Assembly (NCBI RefSeq): GCF_028473665.1
Contig: NZ_CP098774.1
Location: 4,459,501-4,523,500 of the forward strand
Direction of reading: 5' to 3'
DNA from: Sphingomonas sp. QA11
GTDB taxonomy: Bacteria > Pseudomonadota > Alphaproteobacteria > Sphingomonadales > Sphingomonadaceae
Length of the DNA: 64,000 bases
The first letter of the stretch is position 1. The number at the start of each line of letters is the position of its first letter. Made by a program: the position numbers and the translations under genes. The notes beneath the pieces were generated by a model, which worked only from the letters and a program-made list of their open reading frames with translations, was not told the DNA's origin and searched no databases. This document shows positions 43,377 through 53,016 of this stretch, in pieces.

Positions 43377-44789
43377 GTGCACGCCATCATTAGAACGATA
43401 TCCATCTGCTCGGCGGCCGTGATCGCCCTGCTTCCCGCCGCCGCATCGGCACAGGCGCTCCGCCCCGATCAACAGGCATTTTTCGGGCTCTACAAGGAGC
43501 TGATCGAGACCAACACGACCCTGTCCTCGGGCAGCTGCACCCAGGCGGCGGCACAGATCGGCGCCCGGTTGAAGGCAGCGGGCTTCGCCGATGGCGACAT
43601 CACCTATTTTTCGGTGCCCGAACATCCCAAGGACGGCGGCATCGTCGCGGTGCTGCCGGGGTCGGACAAGCATGCCAAGCCGATGCTGCTGCTCGGCCAT
43701 CTCGACGTGGTCGAGGCCAAGCGCGCCGACTGGATCCGCGATCCGTTCAAGCTGATCGAGGAGGACGGCTATTATTATGCGCGCGGCGCGGTCGACGACA
43801 AGGCGATGGCCGCCGTGTGGGCTGACAGCCTGATCCGCTTCAAGACCAGCGGCTACAAACCGAAACGGACGATCAAGCTCGCCTTGACCTGCGGCGAGGA
43901 AACGACCTTCGCCTTCAACGGCGCGCAGTGGCTCGCGGCGAACAAGCCCGACCTGATCGCGGCCGAGTTCGCGCTCAACGAAGGCGGCGGCGGGCGCTAC
44001 GATGCGAATGGCAAGCCCCAGCTATTGGCGATCCAGGTCGGCGAGAAGGCAGCGCAGAACTACACGTTCGAGGCGACCAACCCCGGGGGCCACAGCTCCC
44101 AGCCCACGCCCGAGAACGCGATCTACGAACTCGCCGACGCGCTCGAGGCGGTGCGGGCCTATGAATTCCCGGTCAAGTTCACCGATACCACCCGGGCCTT
44201 TTTCGGCGCGACCGCGGCGGCGATGCCGGGCCCCGTGGGCGACGCGATCAACCGCCTGCTCGCCAATCCGGAGGACAAGGCGGCCGACGCGCTGATCAGC
44301 CGGGACAAGGCGATGCATTCGACCCTGCGCACCACCTGCGTCGCGACACTGGTGAATGCCGGCCATGCCGAAAACGCCCTGCCGCAACGCGCCACCGCCA
44401 ACGTCAATTGCCGCATCTTCCCCGGCGAGACGGTCGAGGCCACGTTCGCGAAGCTCAAGGAACTGGCCGGTCCGAAGGTGAAGGTGACCATCAACCAGCC
44501 GATCCGGCCGACCGCGATCCCGCCATCGCTCGATCCGAAGATCGTCGGCCCTGCCAAGGCGGTCGCCGCGAAGCACTTCCCCGGCCTGCCGATCCTGCCG
44601 CTGATGTCGACGGGTGCGACCGACGGCATCTTCCTCCAGGCGATCGGCATCCCGGTCTATGGCGCGCCCGGCATCTTCGTCGATACCGACTTGAACGGCA
44701 TTCACGGGCTGAACGAACGGATCCGGACCAAATCGCTCTATGAGGGCCGGGACTATTTGTACGATCTCGTAAAGGCCTATGCCGGATAG
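43377..44789 (+). CDS. Exported M20-family metallopeptidase
   Basis: 470 aa with a signal peptide ending near Ala25. M20 metal site: LLGHLDVV (His, Asp), RGAVDDKAM (bridging Asp), CGEETTF (Glu pair) and a late GIHGLNE His. The dimerisation lid is present (NPGGHSSQPTPENAIYEL). Zinc aminopeptidase/carboxypeptidase or dipeptidase; exported and close to two secreted proteases, so it may finish peptides they release. GTG start at 43377 with a weak ribosome site; no better start is visible. Confidence 0.88.
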   Translation: MHAIIRTISICSAAVIALLPAAASAQALRPDQQAFFGLYKELIETNTTLSSGSCTQAAAQIGARLKAAGFADGDITYFSVPEHPKDGGIVAVLPGSDKHAKPMLLLGHLDVVEAKRADWIRDPFKLIEEDGYYYARGAVDDKAMAAVWADSLIRFKTSGYKPKRTIKLALTCGEETTFAFNGAQWLAANKPDLIAAEFALNEGGGGRYDANGKPQLLAIQVGEKAAQNYTFEATNPGGHSSQPTPENAIYELADALEAVRAYEFPVKFTDTTRAFFGATAAAMPGPVGDAINRLLANPEDKAADALISRDKAMHSTLRTTCVATLVNAGHAENALPQRATANVNCRIFPGETVEATFAKLKELAGPKVKVTINQPIRPTAIPPSLDPKIVGPAKAVAAKHFPGLPILPLMSTGATDGIFLQAIGIPVYGAPGIFVDTDLNGIHGLNERIRTKSLYEGRDYLYDLVKAYAG

Positions 44790-44813
44790 GATCGAAGGCG
44801 GGGTTCCACGGTT

Positions 44814-44831
44814 GCGGGCGGCAGCGCCCGC
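44814..44831. terminator. Possible terminator between convergent M20 and kup genes
   Basis: Perfect 7-bp stem GCGGGCG-GCAG-CGCCCGC (arms 44814-44820, 44825-44831), 25 bases after the M20 stop. No clear U-run on either strand, so the call is weak. Confidence 0.35.
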
Positions 44832-44881
44832 CGCCCTGGATTTCCGCCTGCGCGGGGTGACCGTTCAGGCGCGTTCCGCGC

Positions 44882-46816
44882 CTAGACGGTCACCTGCTCG
44901 CCCAGTTCGAGGACCTTGCCCGGCGGGATGCGCAGGAAATCCGTCGGGTCGCTGGCATTGCGCTGGAGGAACATGAAGATCCGGTCCTGCCACAGTGGCA
45001 TGCCCTGGTTCGCGGCGGGCTTCAGCGTATTGCGGCCGATGAAATAGCTGGTCTTGGCCGGGTTGAGCAATTTGCGCGCGCCGGCTTGCTCAAGCCCCAG
45101 GTCGCGCGGCACGTCAGGCGATTCCATGAAGCCGTAGGTAAGAACGACCGCCTTGAAATTGTCGTCGATCCGAGTCGTCTTCATGCGCTCCTCGGACGGT
45201 ACGACCGGGCGGTCGGCGGTGCGGATGCTGACGATCAGGTTGCGCTCGTGCAGTACCTTGTTGTGCTTGAGGTTGTGCAGCAGCGCACCCGGCGCACTTT
45301 CCGGATTGGCGGTCAGGAAGACCGCCGTGCCCTCGACTCGCTCCGGCGGACGGCGGCTCAGGGCAGCCGCGAGATCGGCGAGCGGCACGCTCTGCCGCTG
45401 CTCGAACGCGCGGACGATGCCCCGGCCGCGGACCCAGGTGTAGATCACCAGAGCGATCATCGCACCGACCAGAAGCGACACCCAGCCACCCTCGATCACG
45501 CGCAGGATATTGGCCCCGAAAAAGATCAGGTCGAGCGTGAGGAACGGCAGGATCACCGTGATCGCCAGCGGTCGCGACCAGTTCCAGCGATGGCGCGCGA
45601 CGATATAGGCGAGGCAGGTGGTGACGACCATCGTGCCGGTCACCGCGATGCCATAGGCCGCGGCCATCGACGAGGAGGTGCGGAACTGGATGACCAGGAC
45701 CAGCACGCCGATCAGCAGCAGCCAGTTGATCGAGGGCAGGTAGATCTGCCCCGAATGCTGCGCCGATGTCTGGCGGACGCGCAGGCGCGGCAGCAGCCCG
45801 AGCTGGATCGCCTGCTGGGTCAGCGAAAAGGCGCCCGTGATCACCGCCTGGCTGGCGATGATCGTCGCCAGCATCGCGAGCGCGATCAGCCAGGGGCGGA
45901 CATTTTCGGGCGCCATCAGGAAGAACCAGTCCTGGTTGCCGAAATTCTGATGGTTCGCCGCCGCCGTTTCCAGCGCGTTGAGCGCGAAGGCGCCCTGGCC
46001 GAGATAGTTGAGCGTCAGCGCCGGGAAAACGAGGAAGAACCAGCCCATCCGGATCGGGGCCGGGCCGAAATGCCCCATGTCGGCGGTCAATGCCTCGGCA
46101 CCGGTCACTGTCAGGAACACGGCACCGAGCACGAACAGCCCGATCGTCCCATGAGTCGCGAGGAACACGCCGCCATACCAGGGGGAGAAGACGCGCAATA
46201 TCGAAGGCTCGTCCCAGATGTGCCAGAGGCCGAGGCCGCCGATCGTCAGGAACCAGAGGATGCAGACGGGACCGAACAGCTTCGAGACATGCGCGGTGCC
46301 GCGTGCCTGGATCAGGAACAGCGCGATCAGGATCGCGATGGTGAGGAACAGGATGGTGTGCTCCCCGATCGCGGTGCCCGCGCCGGGAATGGTGCGCAGA
46401 CCCTCGACCGCCGACAATACCGACAACGCCGGCGTGATGATCGCATCGCCGTAGAAGAGCGAGGCGCCAGCGGCACCGAGCACGAGCGCGATCATCGATC
46501 GCCGGCCGAGCGCGCGCCGCGCGAGCGCGGTCAGCGCCAGCACGCCGCCTTCGCCCTGATTGTCCGCACGCATCAGGAACCCGACATATTTGACGCTGAC
46601 GACGAGGATCAGCGTCCACAGCGCAAGGCTCAGGACGCCGAGAATCTCGCTCGGATCGATCCCGTCCTGCGCCGACTGCGCCAGCGCCTCGCGAAACGCG
46701 TAAAGCGGGCTGGTGCCGATATCGCCGAAGACGACGCCGATGGCGCCGATGGTGAGCGCAAGCATCGCTGGATGGGAGCGATGCGGCTGCCCCGTCGTTT
46801 CAGGGACTGAAGACAT
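44882..46816 (-). CDS. kup: KUP-family potassium uptake protein
   Basis: 644 aa with 12 membrane helices in the first 460 residues and a soluble C-terminal domain. Start region GAIGVVFGDIGTSPLYAFREAL is the KUP signature, and GDAIITPALSVLSAVEGL follows in helix 3. Proton-coupled K+ symporter in the inner membrane. It converges with the peptidase gene and is divergent from pdeM. Ribosome site is weak. Confidence 0.96.
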   Translation of the reverse strand: MSSVPETTGQPHRSHPAMLALTIGAIGVVFGDIGTSPLYAFREALAQSAQDGIDPSEILGVLSLALWTLILVVSVKYVGFLMRADNQGEGGVLALTALARRALGRRSMIALVLGAAGASLFYGDAIITPALSVLSAVEGLRTIPGAGTAIGEHTILFLTIAILIALFLIQARGTAHVSKLFGPVCILWFLTIGGLGLWHIWDEPSILRVFSPWYGGVFLATHGTIGLFVLGAVFLTVTGAEALTADMGHFGPAPIRMGWFFLVFPALTLNYLGQGAFALNALETAAANHQNFGNQDWFFLMAPENVRPWLIALAMLATIIASQAVITGAFSLTQQAIQLGLLPRLRVRQTSAQHSGQIYLPSINWLLLIGVLVLVIQFRTSSSMAAAYGIAVTGTMVVTTCLAYIVARHRWNWSRPLAITVILPFLTLDLIFFGANILRVIEGGWVSLLVGAMIALVIYTWVRGRGIVRAFEQRQSVPLADLAAALSRRPPERVEGTAVFLTANPESAPGALLHNLKHNKVLHERNLIVSIRTADRPVVPSEERMKTTRIDDNFKAVVLTYGFMESPDVPRDLGLEQAGARKLLNPAKTSYFIGRNTLKPAANQGMPLWQDRIFMFLQRNASDPTDFLRIPPGKVLELGEQVTV

Positions 46817-46936
46817 GAAAATCTGGCCTGCCGAGGAGGACGGCGCGCTTTACGCCTGTTGCTGAGCAGCGCAAGGGCTTTTGTTGCGCTGCCGCAAGCC
46901 GTTGATCTGGGGGGCGTATCGCTGCATAGCAAGACC

Positions 46937-47596
46937 ATGGTTCCCTTTTCGTTCGCCGGGCACGATCTGTTCGCACTGTCGCAAGGCGCGCTTTTCTGGC
47001 CCGCGCGGCGCGCTTTGCTGGTTGCCGACCTGCATTTCGAGAAGGCGAGCTGGTTCGCGATTCGCGGCCAGATGCTGCCCCCTTATGATACGATCGCAAC
47101 GCTGAGCGAGCTTGCCGAGCTCGCCGCCCGCACCGAGGCAACCGAAATCTGGTGCCTGGGCGACAGTTTCCACGATTCGGCCGGGTGCGAGCGCCTGCCC
47201 GGCGAGGCGCAGGAGATGCTGCGCGCCCTGGCCACTACGCGGCGCTGGGTCTGGATCACGGGCAATCACGACCGCACGATCGACCGATGTGGCGGCGAGG
47301 TGATGGACGAAGCGCTGGTCGATGGGCTGGTGCTGCGCCACGAGGCCGATCCGCGCGAGACCCGGCCCGAGCTGTCGGGGCATTTCCACCCAAAGCTGCG
47401 GGTACGGGTGCGGGGGCGCCAGGTTTCGCGCCGCTGCTTCGTCGCGAGCGGGACGAAGCTCATCCTGCCGGCGTTCGGTACCCTGACTGGCGGTCTCGAT
47501 GCTGACCACCCAGAAATCGCCCGCGCGGTGGGCGCCGGTGCCGAGGCACTGGTGCCGGTCGAGGACCGGCTGCTGCGCTTTCCGCTGGCAGCCTGA
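46937..47596 (+). CDS. pdeM: PdeM-type metallophosphoesterase endonuclease of the ligase-associated set
   Basis: 219 aa. VADLHFEKASWF (metal His and Asp), WCLGDSFHDS, ITGNHDRTID and LSGHFHPKLRVR are the calcineurin-like motifs in the PdeM spacing. In other genomes it is encoded next to the ATP-ligase, Lhr-like helicase and MBL exonuclease and acts as a Mn-dependent DNA endonuclease. Here it is alone, 5.5 kb past the helicase gene. The frame is open further upstream from a TTG at 46859, but MVPFSFAGHDLF is the family start. Confidence 0.9.
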   Translation: MVPFSFAGHDLFALSQGALFWPARRALLVADLHFEKASWFAIRGQMLPPYDTIATLSELAELAARTEATEIWCLGDSFHDSAGCERLPGEAQEMLRALATTRRWVWITGNHDRTIDRCGGEVMDEALVDGLVLRHEADPRETRPELSGHFHPKLRVRVRGRQVSRRCFVASGTKLILPAFGTLTGGLDADHPEIARAVGAGAEALVPVEDRLLRFPLAA

Positions 47597-47600
47597 AGGC

Positions 47601-48266
47601 TCAGCCCGGCTTGGCCAGCGCCGGGAAAGCCGCCTTGAACGCAGCCACCTTCGGCTTGTCCCACTGGACGATATAGGGGTGGCGCGGATTCCGGTCGTAG
47701 AAATTCTGATGATAGGCCTCGGCCGCGAAGAAGCGACCGCTTTCCAGCCTGGTCACGATCGGCTGGGGGAAGGCCCGGGCCTTGCCGAGCTGGGCGATAT
47801 AGGCGGCCGCAACGTCGCGTTGGGCCGGGTTCTGCGGGAAGATCGCCGAGCGATAGCTGGGGCCGGTATCCGGCCCCTGGCGGTTGAGCTCGGTCGGATC
47901 GTGCGCGATCGAGAAATAGACACGCAACAGCGTCGCGTAACTGACCTGCGCCGGATCGAACACGATCTTCACCGCCTCGGCGTGGCGCGTGGTTTCAGTG
48001 CTGACCTGATCATAGGTCGCTGTCCCCGCGACGCCGCCCGCATAGCCGGCGGTCACATTGCGGACCCCCTTCACCCGTTCGAACACTGCCTCCATGCCCC
48101 AGAAGCAGCCGCCGGCGAGGATCGCGGTCTGGGGGCCCGGTGCCTTCGGCACGTCCTGAAGCGCGGCCGGAATCGGCACCGCGCGTTCGGCATTGGCGAC
48201 CCCACCGGACAAGGCGGCAAGGCCCACCCCTGCGACAGCAGCAACGGCTAGCATAGTCCTGAACAT
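47601..48266 (-). CDS. msrA: Exported peptide-methionine (S)-S-oxide reductase MsrA
   Basis: 221 aa. Signal peptide about 1-27 (GGVANAE), then the MsrA domain: AILAGGCFWGMEAVF with the catalytic Cys, GVRNVTAGYAGG, and HAEAVKIVFDP. It repairs oxidised methionine in proteins; the signal peptide places it in the periplasm, while many MsrA are cytosolic. Start Met at 48266 follows AAAGGCGATCC; the open frame upstream belongs to noise over a small gene in another frame. The stop is 4 bases from the pdeM stop. Confidence 0.94.
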   Translation of the reverse strand: MFRTMLAVAAVAGVGLAALSGGVANAERAVPIPAALQDVPKAPGPQTAILAGGCFWGMEAVFERVKGVRNVTAGYAGGVAGTATYDQVSTETTRHAEAVKIVFDPAQVSYATLLRVYFSIAHDPTELNRQGPDTGPSYRSAIFPQNPAQRDVAAAYIAQLGKARAFPQPIVTRLESGRFFAAEAYHQNFYDRNPRHPYIVQWDKPKVAAFKAAFPALAKPG

Positions 48267-48331
48267 GGATCGCCTTTCGATGGGGCATCCACCTGAATAT
48301 AGGAACTCCCGGTCGCGCCGGAAGTGGCCGG

Positions 48332-48475
48332 TCAGGGAAGAGCGTGCAATACGCTCGCGAGGTTGTCGACGAGCCCCGCAGCATTCGCCGGCTGGAGGAT
48401 CAACAGGCCGATGGCGCCGATGACGAAACCGCCCGCGAATCGCCAGAAAAACGCTTCCTTCAGAATAGCGCGCAT
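48332..48475 (-). CDS. 47-aa single-span membrane peptide
   Basis: Short open frame beginning MRAILKEAFFWRFAGGF, with one hydrophobic segment (about 14-30, GGFVIGAIGLLILQP) and a polar tail ending in HALP. It looks like a real gene: positive, aromatic N-terminal flank, clean membrane helix, consistent codon use, and a possible AAGG ribosome site 11 bases ahead. It precedes msrA on the same strand by 65 bases, so both may share a transcript. Function unknown; alternative GTG start at 48481. Confidence 0.6.
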   Translation of the reverse strand: MRAILKEAFFWRFAGGFVIGAIGLLILQPANAAGLVDNLASVLHALP

Positions 48476-48577
48476 CGCCACTCAACCTTCACATCTATTC
48501 TACGCGGGATCGGCACTGGACCGATTCGTTACGGCGCCCGCTTTTGCCTTGTCCGGATGAACGGGAGCTTGCTGCCC

Positions 48578-49777
48578 CTATCGCAGGGCGGCGCAAGCCG
48601 TCTGGATTCGCTCGCACGCCTCGCGCAACAGGTCCTCGGAAGTCGCATAGCTGATCCGCATCGCCGGCGAGAGACCGAACGCCGCGCCCTGGACCGCCGC
48701 GACCTTCGCCTCGTCGAGCAGATAGGCGACCATCGCCTCGTCGGTGTCGATCAGCTGGCCCTTGGGGGTCGACTTGCCGATCAGGCCTGAGAATTCAGGA
48801 TAGACGTAGAAGGCGCCCTCGGGCCGCGGGCAGGTGATGCCGTTCGCCTGGTTGAGCATCGATACAACTAGATCGCGGCGCGACTGGAACAAAGCCGCAT
48901 GATCCTTGAGGAACGCCTGGTCGCCGGTCAGCGCCGCGACCGAGGCCGCCTGGGCGATCGAGCAGGGATTCGAGGTCGACTGCGACTGGAGCTTGGCCAT
49001 CGCCTTGATCAACCAGGGCGCCCCACCGGCGAAGCCGATGCGCCAGCCAGTCATCGCATAGGCCTTTGAACAGCCGTTCGCGGTCAGCGTGCGATCGTAG
49101 AGCGAGGGGCAGACCTGAGCGATCGTGGCGAATTCGAAACCATCATAGATGATATGCTCGTACATATCGTCGGCGAAGATCCAGACATGCGGGTGCCGTT
49201 CGAGCACCTCGCCCAGCGCCTTGAGCTCGGCGGCCGAATAGGCGGCGCCGGTCGGGTTGGACGGCGAGTTGAGGATGACCCACTTCGTCTTCGGCGTGAT
49301 CGCCGCCTCGAGCTGCTCGGGCAGCAGCTTGTAGCCCTGCGCCGGCCCCGCCGCGACGAACACCGGCGTGCCGCCCGCGAACAGCACGACGTCGGGATAG
49401 CTTACCCAATAGGGCGCGGGCACGATCACCTCGTCGCCGGCATCGACCGTCGCGACCATCGCGTTGAACAGGGTGTGCTTGCCGCCCGCGTTGATGGTGA
49501 TCTGGTCGGGCGTGTAGGTCAGGCCGTTGTCGCGCTTGAACTTGGTGATCACCGCCGCCTTCAGCTCGGGCGTGCCGTCGACATTGGTGTATTTCGTCTT
49601 GCCGTCGCGGATCGCCTTGATCCCCGCTTCCTTGATGAATTCGGGCGTGTCGAAATCGGGCTCGCCGGCGCCAAGGCCGATCACGTCGACGCCGGCCCGC
49701 TGCAACTCCTGAACACGCGAGGTGATCGCGAGCGTGGGCGATGGCTTGATACGGGCGAGCGCGGCGGATGGGTGCAT
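48578..49777 (-). CDS. Aspartate aminotransferase, class I fold (PLP)
   Basis: 399 aa, cytosolic. The 1-gamma/alphaproteobacterial AAT type: VIGLGAGEPDFDTP near residue 30, NSPSNPTGAAYS near 170, IFADDMYEHIIYDG near 200 (PLP-binding Asp and Tyr) and TANGCSKAYAMTGWRIG with the Schiff-base Lys near 235. It interconverts aspartate/2-oxoglutarate and oxaloacetate/glutamate; some members also act on prephenate, consistent with the chorismate-using gene just upstream, 32 bases away on the same strand. Confidence 0.93.
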   Translation of the reverse strand: MHPSAALARIKPSPTLAITSRVQELQRAGVDVIGLGAGEPDFDTPEFIKEAGIKAIRDGKTKYTNVDGTPELKAAVITKFKRDNGLTYTPDQITINAGGKHTLFNAMVATVDAGDEVIVPAPYWVSYPDVVLFAGGTPVFVAAGPAQGYKLLPEQLEAAITPKTKWVILNSPSNPTGAAYSAAELKALGEVLERHPHVWIFADDMYEHIIYDGFEFATIAQVCPSLYDRTLTANGCSKAYAMTGWRIGFAGGAPWLIKAMAKLQSQSTSNPCSIAQAASVAALTGDQAFLKDHAALFQSRRDLVVSMLNQANGITCPRPEGAFYVYPEFSGLIGKSTPKGQLIDTDEAMVAYLLDEAKVAAVQGAAFGLSPAMRISYATSEDLLREACERIQTACAALR

Positions 49778-49809
49778 GAATTGGGCGCCTTTGTCTGGAA
49801 GCGGCGCGG

Positions 49810-51603
49810 CTATAGACCCGGGTCGGTTCCGTTCGCAACCGCAACAATGGCGGGAATCAGCCCTCGCAGCGCATTTCCGATGAAAAAACCGCCGACGAGA
49901 TCGGCCGGGGTGAGATCGCCCTCGATCGCGCGGCCAGTAGCAATCAGATCGGCGCGCAGCACGCCGGGCAACAGCCCGCGCGCAAGCGGCGGCGTGACGA
50001 GGATCCCGTTGCGTTCGACAAACAACGAGGTGAAGCTGCCCTCGGTCAGGAATCCATCTGGATCGATGAAGACCATCTCGAAACAGCCAACCGGCGGAGT
50101 GCCGTAAAAAGCGCGATCGCTGATTTTGTGGCGAAGGCGGAAATCGGAGGGATCGACCGGCAGCGGCACGAGAGCGACGACCACAGGTTCCGCCGGCGAA
50201 CCCGGCATCGGCGACACCTCGACCGCGATCGCCCCGCTCTTCGCCAGCACCAGCCTGATGCGTCGCGCCCTGCGCAGGCGGAAGGTCGCGGCCTGGAGTT
50301 CATTGCGCACGGCATGCCGATCGAACGGAAAGCCGAACAGGTCGGCGCTCGCCTTCATCCGCGCGAGGTGACGTTCGAGCAGGGGCATGCCCGTCTCCGG
50401 ATCGAACGCCATCGTCTCGATCAGGTCGAAAGATCCGTCGCTGGTCAGGAAATCACCCTTGGCAAGGCATTCGTCCCATTCCTCATGCACTTTCGAATCG
50501 GCGACGATGCCGCCGCCCACGCCGAACGCCCCCTCGGGCAAATCATGCGCGTCGCCGCGCCGGATCGCCAGAGTCCGGATCGCGACGTTGAACATCGCAT
50601 CGCCGTCCGCGTCCAGCCGGCCGATCGCCCCGGTATAGACGCCGCGTGGCTGGCTTGCCTGCTCGACCTCGGCAATCGCCTGCATCGCCCGGATCTTCGG
50701 CGCGCCCGTCACCGAGCCGCACGGGAACAGCGCAGCAAGCACGTCGATCGCGTCGCGATCCTCCGCGAGATCGGCGGTGACGGTCGAGACCATGGTATGG
50801 ACGGTCGGATAGGTCTCGACGGTGAACAGGGCGGGCACAGCGACACTGCCCGGCCGGGCGATGCGCGAGAGGTCGTTGCGCATCAGATCGACGATCATCA
50901 GATTTTCAGCGCGCTGCTTGGGATCGGCGCTGAGGGACGCAGCAAGCGCCTGATCCTCGGCCGGGGTGGCGCCGCGGCGCACCGTCCCTTTCATCGGGCG
51001 GCAGGTGAGCCGCCGATCGTCGAGCGCGAAGAAGAGCTCGGGCGACAGCGACAGGAACAGGTCAGCGCCCGTATCGATCAGCGCGCCGAAGCCGGCCCGC
51101 GCCCGGGCACGAAGCTGCGCGTAGAGAGCGAGCGGATCGCCGGCGTGACGCACGGTCGCGCGGTAGCTGAGGTTGATCTGGTAGACGTCGCCCGCCGCGA
51201 TCAGATCGAGGACCCGCGCGAACTGATCGTGATAGGTCGCCTGATCGATGCCCGGCTGCGGCGGTGCGATCCAGGCGCCGGCGGGATTGGGCAGCAGCGC
51301 CGGCACCTCTGCCGCCGCGATCTCCTCATACCCTTCGAACAGACCGAACCAGAGCAACGGCGCATCGGTCGCCCGCGGCATGCCCAGCACCGGCTCGAAG
51401 GCGGCGCCGGCATCATAGGAAAGGAAGCCGGCGGCATGGAGCCCTGCATCCCGCGCCGCGCGGAGCATGTCGAGTGCAGGCAGCACCTCGGCGATGGTGC
51501 GCGCTTCCACCACGCGCACCGGCCGGCGATAGAGGCGCGCGGGAACGGCGTCCTCTCGGGCATCGTCCAGCAGAACGAACGGGGCGGTTTCACGGGCGAG
51601 CAT
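49810..51603 (-). CDS. pabB: Aminodeoxychorismate synthase component I fused to aminodeoxychorismate lyase (PabB-PabC)
   Basis: 597 aa fusion. N-terminal two thirds are the chorismate-binding enzyme (KGTVRRG, ENLMIVDLMRNDLSRI and FPCGSVTGAPKIRAM); the last third, from about 385, is a class IV PLP aminotransferase fold (LIETMAFDPETGMPLLERHL, FRLRHKISDRAFY with probable Lys, LTEGSFTSLFVE). Together they convert chorismate to p-aminobenzoate for folate; glutamine amidotransferase PabA must be elsewhere. Start Met 51603 chosen as the first before conserved sequence; the upstream extension is not protein-like. Confidence 0.93.
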   Translation of the reverse strand: MLARETAPFVLLDDAREDAVPARLYRRPVRVVEARTIAEVLPALDMLRAARDAGLHAAGFLSYDAGAAFEPVLGMPRATDAPLLWFGLFEGYEEIAAAEVPALLPNPAGAWIAPPQPGIDQATYHDQFARVLDLIAAGDVYQINLSYRATVRHAGDPLALYAQLRARARAGFGALIDTGADLFLSLSPELFFALDDRRLTCRPMKGTVRRGATPAEDQALAASLSADPKQRAENLMIVDLMRNDLSRIARPGSVAVPALFTVETYPTVHTMVSTVTADLAEDRDAIDVLAALFPCGSVTGAPKIRAMQAIAEVEQASQPRGVYTGAIGRLDADGDAMFNVAIRTLAIRRGDAHDLPEGAFGVGGGIVADSKVHEEWDECLAKGDFLTSDGSFDLIETMAFDPETGMPLLERHLARMKASADLFGFPFDRHAVRNELQAATFRLRRARRIRLVLAKSGAIAVEVSPMPGSPAEPVVVALVPLPVDPSDFRLRHKISDRAFYGTPPVGCFEMVFIDPDGFLTEGSFTSLFVERNGILVTPPLARGLLPGVLRADLIATGRAIEGDLTPADLVGGFFIGNALRGLIPAIVAVANGTDPGL

Positions 51604-51686
51604 CGACAGCCCGCCAAATGCAACCCGAACGGGCGCACGGCAACCCCGCGCTTGCCCGGAGACGCGGCGAGGCTTACCTCCGCGGC

Positions 51687-52346
51687 ATGGCACTTCCTCC
51701 CCTTCGCGCGGCGATCGTCCCGGTCACGCCGCTCCAGCAGAACTGCTCGCTGATCTGGTGCACCGCCACGATGCGCGGCGCGTTCGTCGATCCCGGCGGC
51801 GACCTGCCCAAGCTGCGCGCCGCCGCCACGCAGCACGGCGTGACGGTCGAGAAGATCATCCTGACCCACGGCCATATCGACCATTGCGGCGAGGCCAAGC
51901 CGCTTGCCGAGGAGTTCGGCGTGCCGATCGAGGGGCCGCACGAGGCCGACCGCTTCTGGATCGCGCGACTCGACGAGGACGGGAAGAATTACGGCATCCG
52001 CGGCGTCGTGTTCGAGCCGGACCGCTGGCTGGTCGAGGGCGATACCGTCACGATCGGCGACCTGACGCTCGACGTCTATCACACCCCCGGCCACACGCCG
52101 GGCCATGTGATCTTCCACCACGCGCCGTCGAAGCTCGCGCTGGTCGGCGACGTGCTGTTCCAGGGATCGATCGGGCGGACCGACTTCCCGCTCGGCAACC
52201 ACCAGCATTTGCTTCAGTCGATCGTCGAGAAGCTCTGGCCACTCGGTAACGACACCGCCTTCATTCCCGGCCACGGCCCGCCAAGCAACTTCGCGCATGA
52301 GCGGGAGCACAACATGTTCGTGAGCGACCGGGCGATGGCGGCCTGA
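51687..52346 (+). CDS. MBL-fold hydrolase, YcbL/glyoxalase II-like
   Basis: 219 aa. THGHIDHCGEA gives the HxHxDH site, then HTPGHTPGHVIFH, LVGDVLFQGSIGRTDFP and IPGHGPPS supply the remaining zinc ligands. YcbL-type enzymes hydrolyse thioesters such as S-lactoylglutathione; the true substrate is uncertain. ATG at 51687; divergent from the pab gene with 83 bases between. Confidence 0.9.
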   Translation: MALPPLRAAIVPVTPLQQNCSLIWCTATMRGAFVDPGGDLPKLRAAATQHGVTVEKIILTHGHIDHCGEAKPLAEEFGVPIEGPHEADRFWIARLDEDGKNYGIRGVVFEPDRWLVEGDTVTIGDLTLDVYHTPGHTPGHVIFHHAPSKLALVGDVLFQGSIGRTDFPLGNHQHLLQSIVEKLWPLGNDTAFIPGHGPPSNFAHEREHNMFVSDRAMAA

Positions 52347-52370
52347 GAAGGGGCTGGCCGAGAAGGAGCA

Positions 52371-52811
52371 TCACCCCGCGGCGGGGATCGTCTCGATCAC
52401 CGTCGGCTTCGCGTCGTGCTTCGCGAGGAGCGGCAGGCTGATCGCGTAGAGGCCAAGGCCCGCGAGCAGCAGGAAGGTGATCAGGATCCCGGCCGACCGG
52501 CCGTATTTCATGCCGTCCATGCCCAGCGGGTGGAGGATTCGCGCGACGAGGAAGGCCACGCTCGCCGCCCAGAGCCAGGTCGAGGTGCCGGCGCTATATT
52601 CGATCAGCGCGATCAGGATCAGGATGAAGGGCGCATATTCAGTGAAGTTCGCCTGCGCGCGCATGCGGCAGATCAGCGCCGCGTCGCCGCCGTCGCCGAT
52701 GCTGACCTTCGCCTTCTGGCGCACGCTACCAGTGCGGATCGCCAGCCACAGGGCGATCAGCGCGGTCGCCCCCGCGGTCGTGAGCGTGATCGGCAGCATG
52801 ATCGGATTCAT
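52371..52811 (-). CDS. MAPEG-family membrane protein
   Basis: 146 aa with four membrane helices. RMRAQANFTEYAPFILILIALIE is the MAPEG signature (Arg-rich loop then Glu). The family has glutathione transferase and peroxidase activity in some members; role in bacteria is largely unknown. Start at 52811 after CGGGGGAGAGACACG. An upstream in-frame Met is not supported. Confidence 0.9.
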   Translation of the reverse strand: MNPIMLPITLTTAGATALIALWLAIRTGSVRQKAKVSIGDGGDAALICRMRAQANFTEYAPFILILIALIEYSAGTSTWLWAASVAFLVARILHPLGMDGMKYGRSAGILITFLLLAGLGLYAISLPLLAKHDAKPTVIETIPAAG

Positions 52812-53016
52812 CGTGTCTCTCCCCCGGGAAATATGTGCCGCCAGCGTGCCAGTCCTTCGCCGCGCTTGCAACGTGCGCCCGAATCGCTATAGGCGCACGC
52901 TTCGCGATGCGTCCGGCCGCAGGTGCCTACCGCGGCTGACGGAAGCGTCGGTTGCGCTGGCGTCCGTCCGGGCGTACCGCGCTTATTGACCCAGACAAGA
53001 ACAAGGTTTCGCCGAA

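Noticed and set aside
45086..46810. 574-codon frame opposite kup
   Set aside because: Charged antisense of membrane helices, a common shadow.
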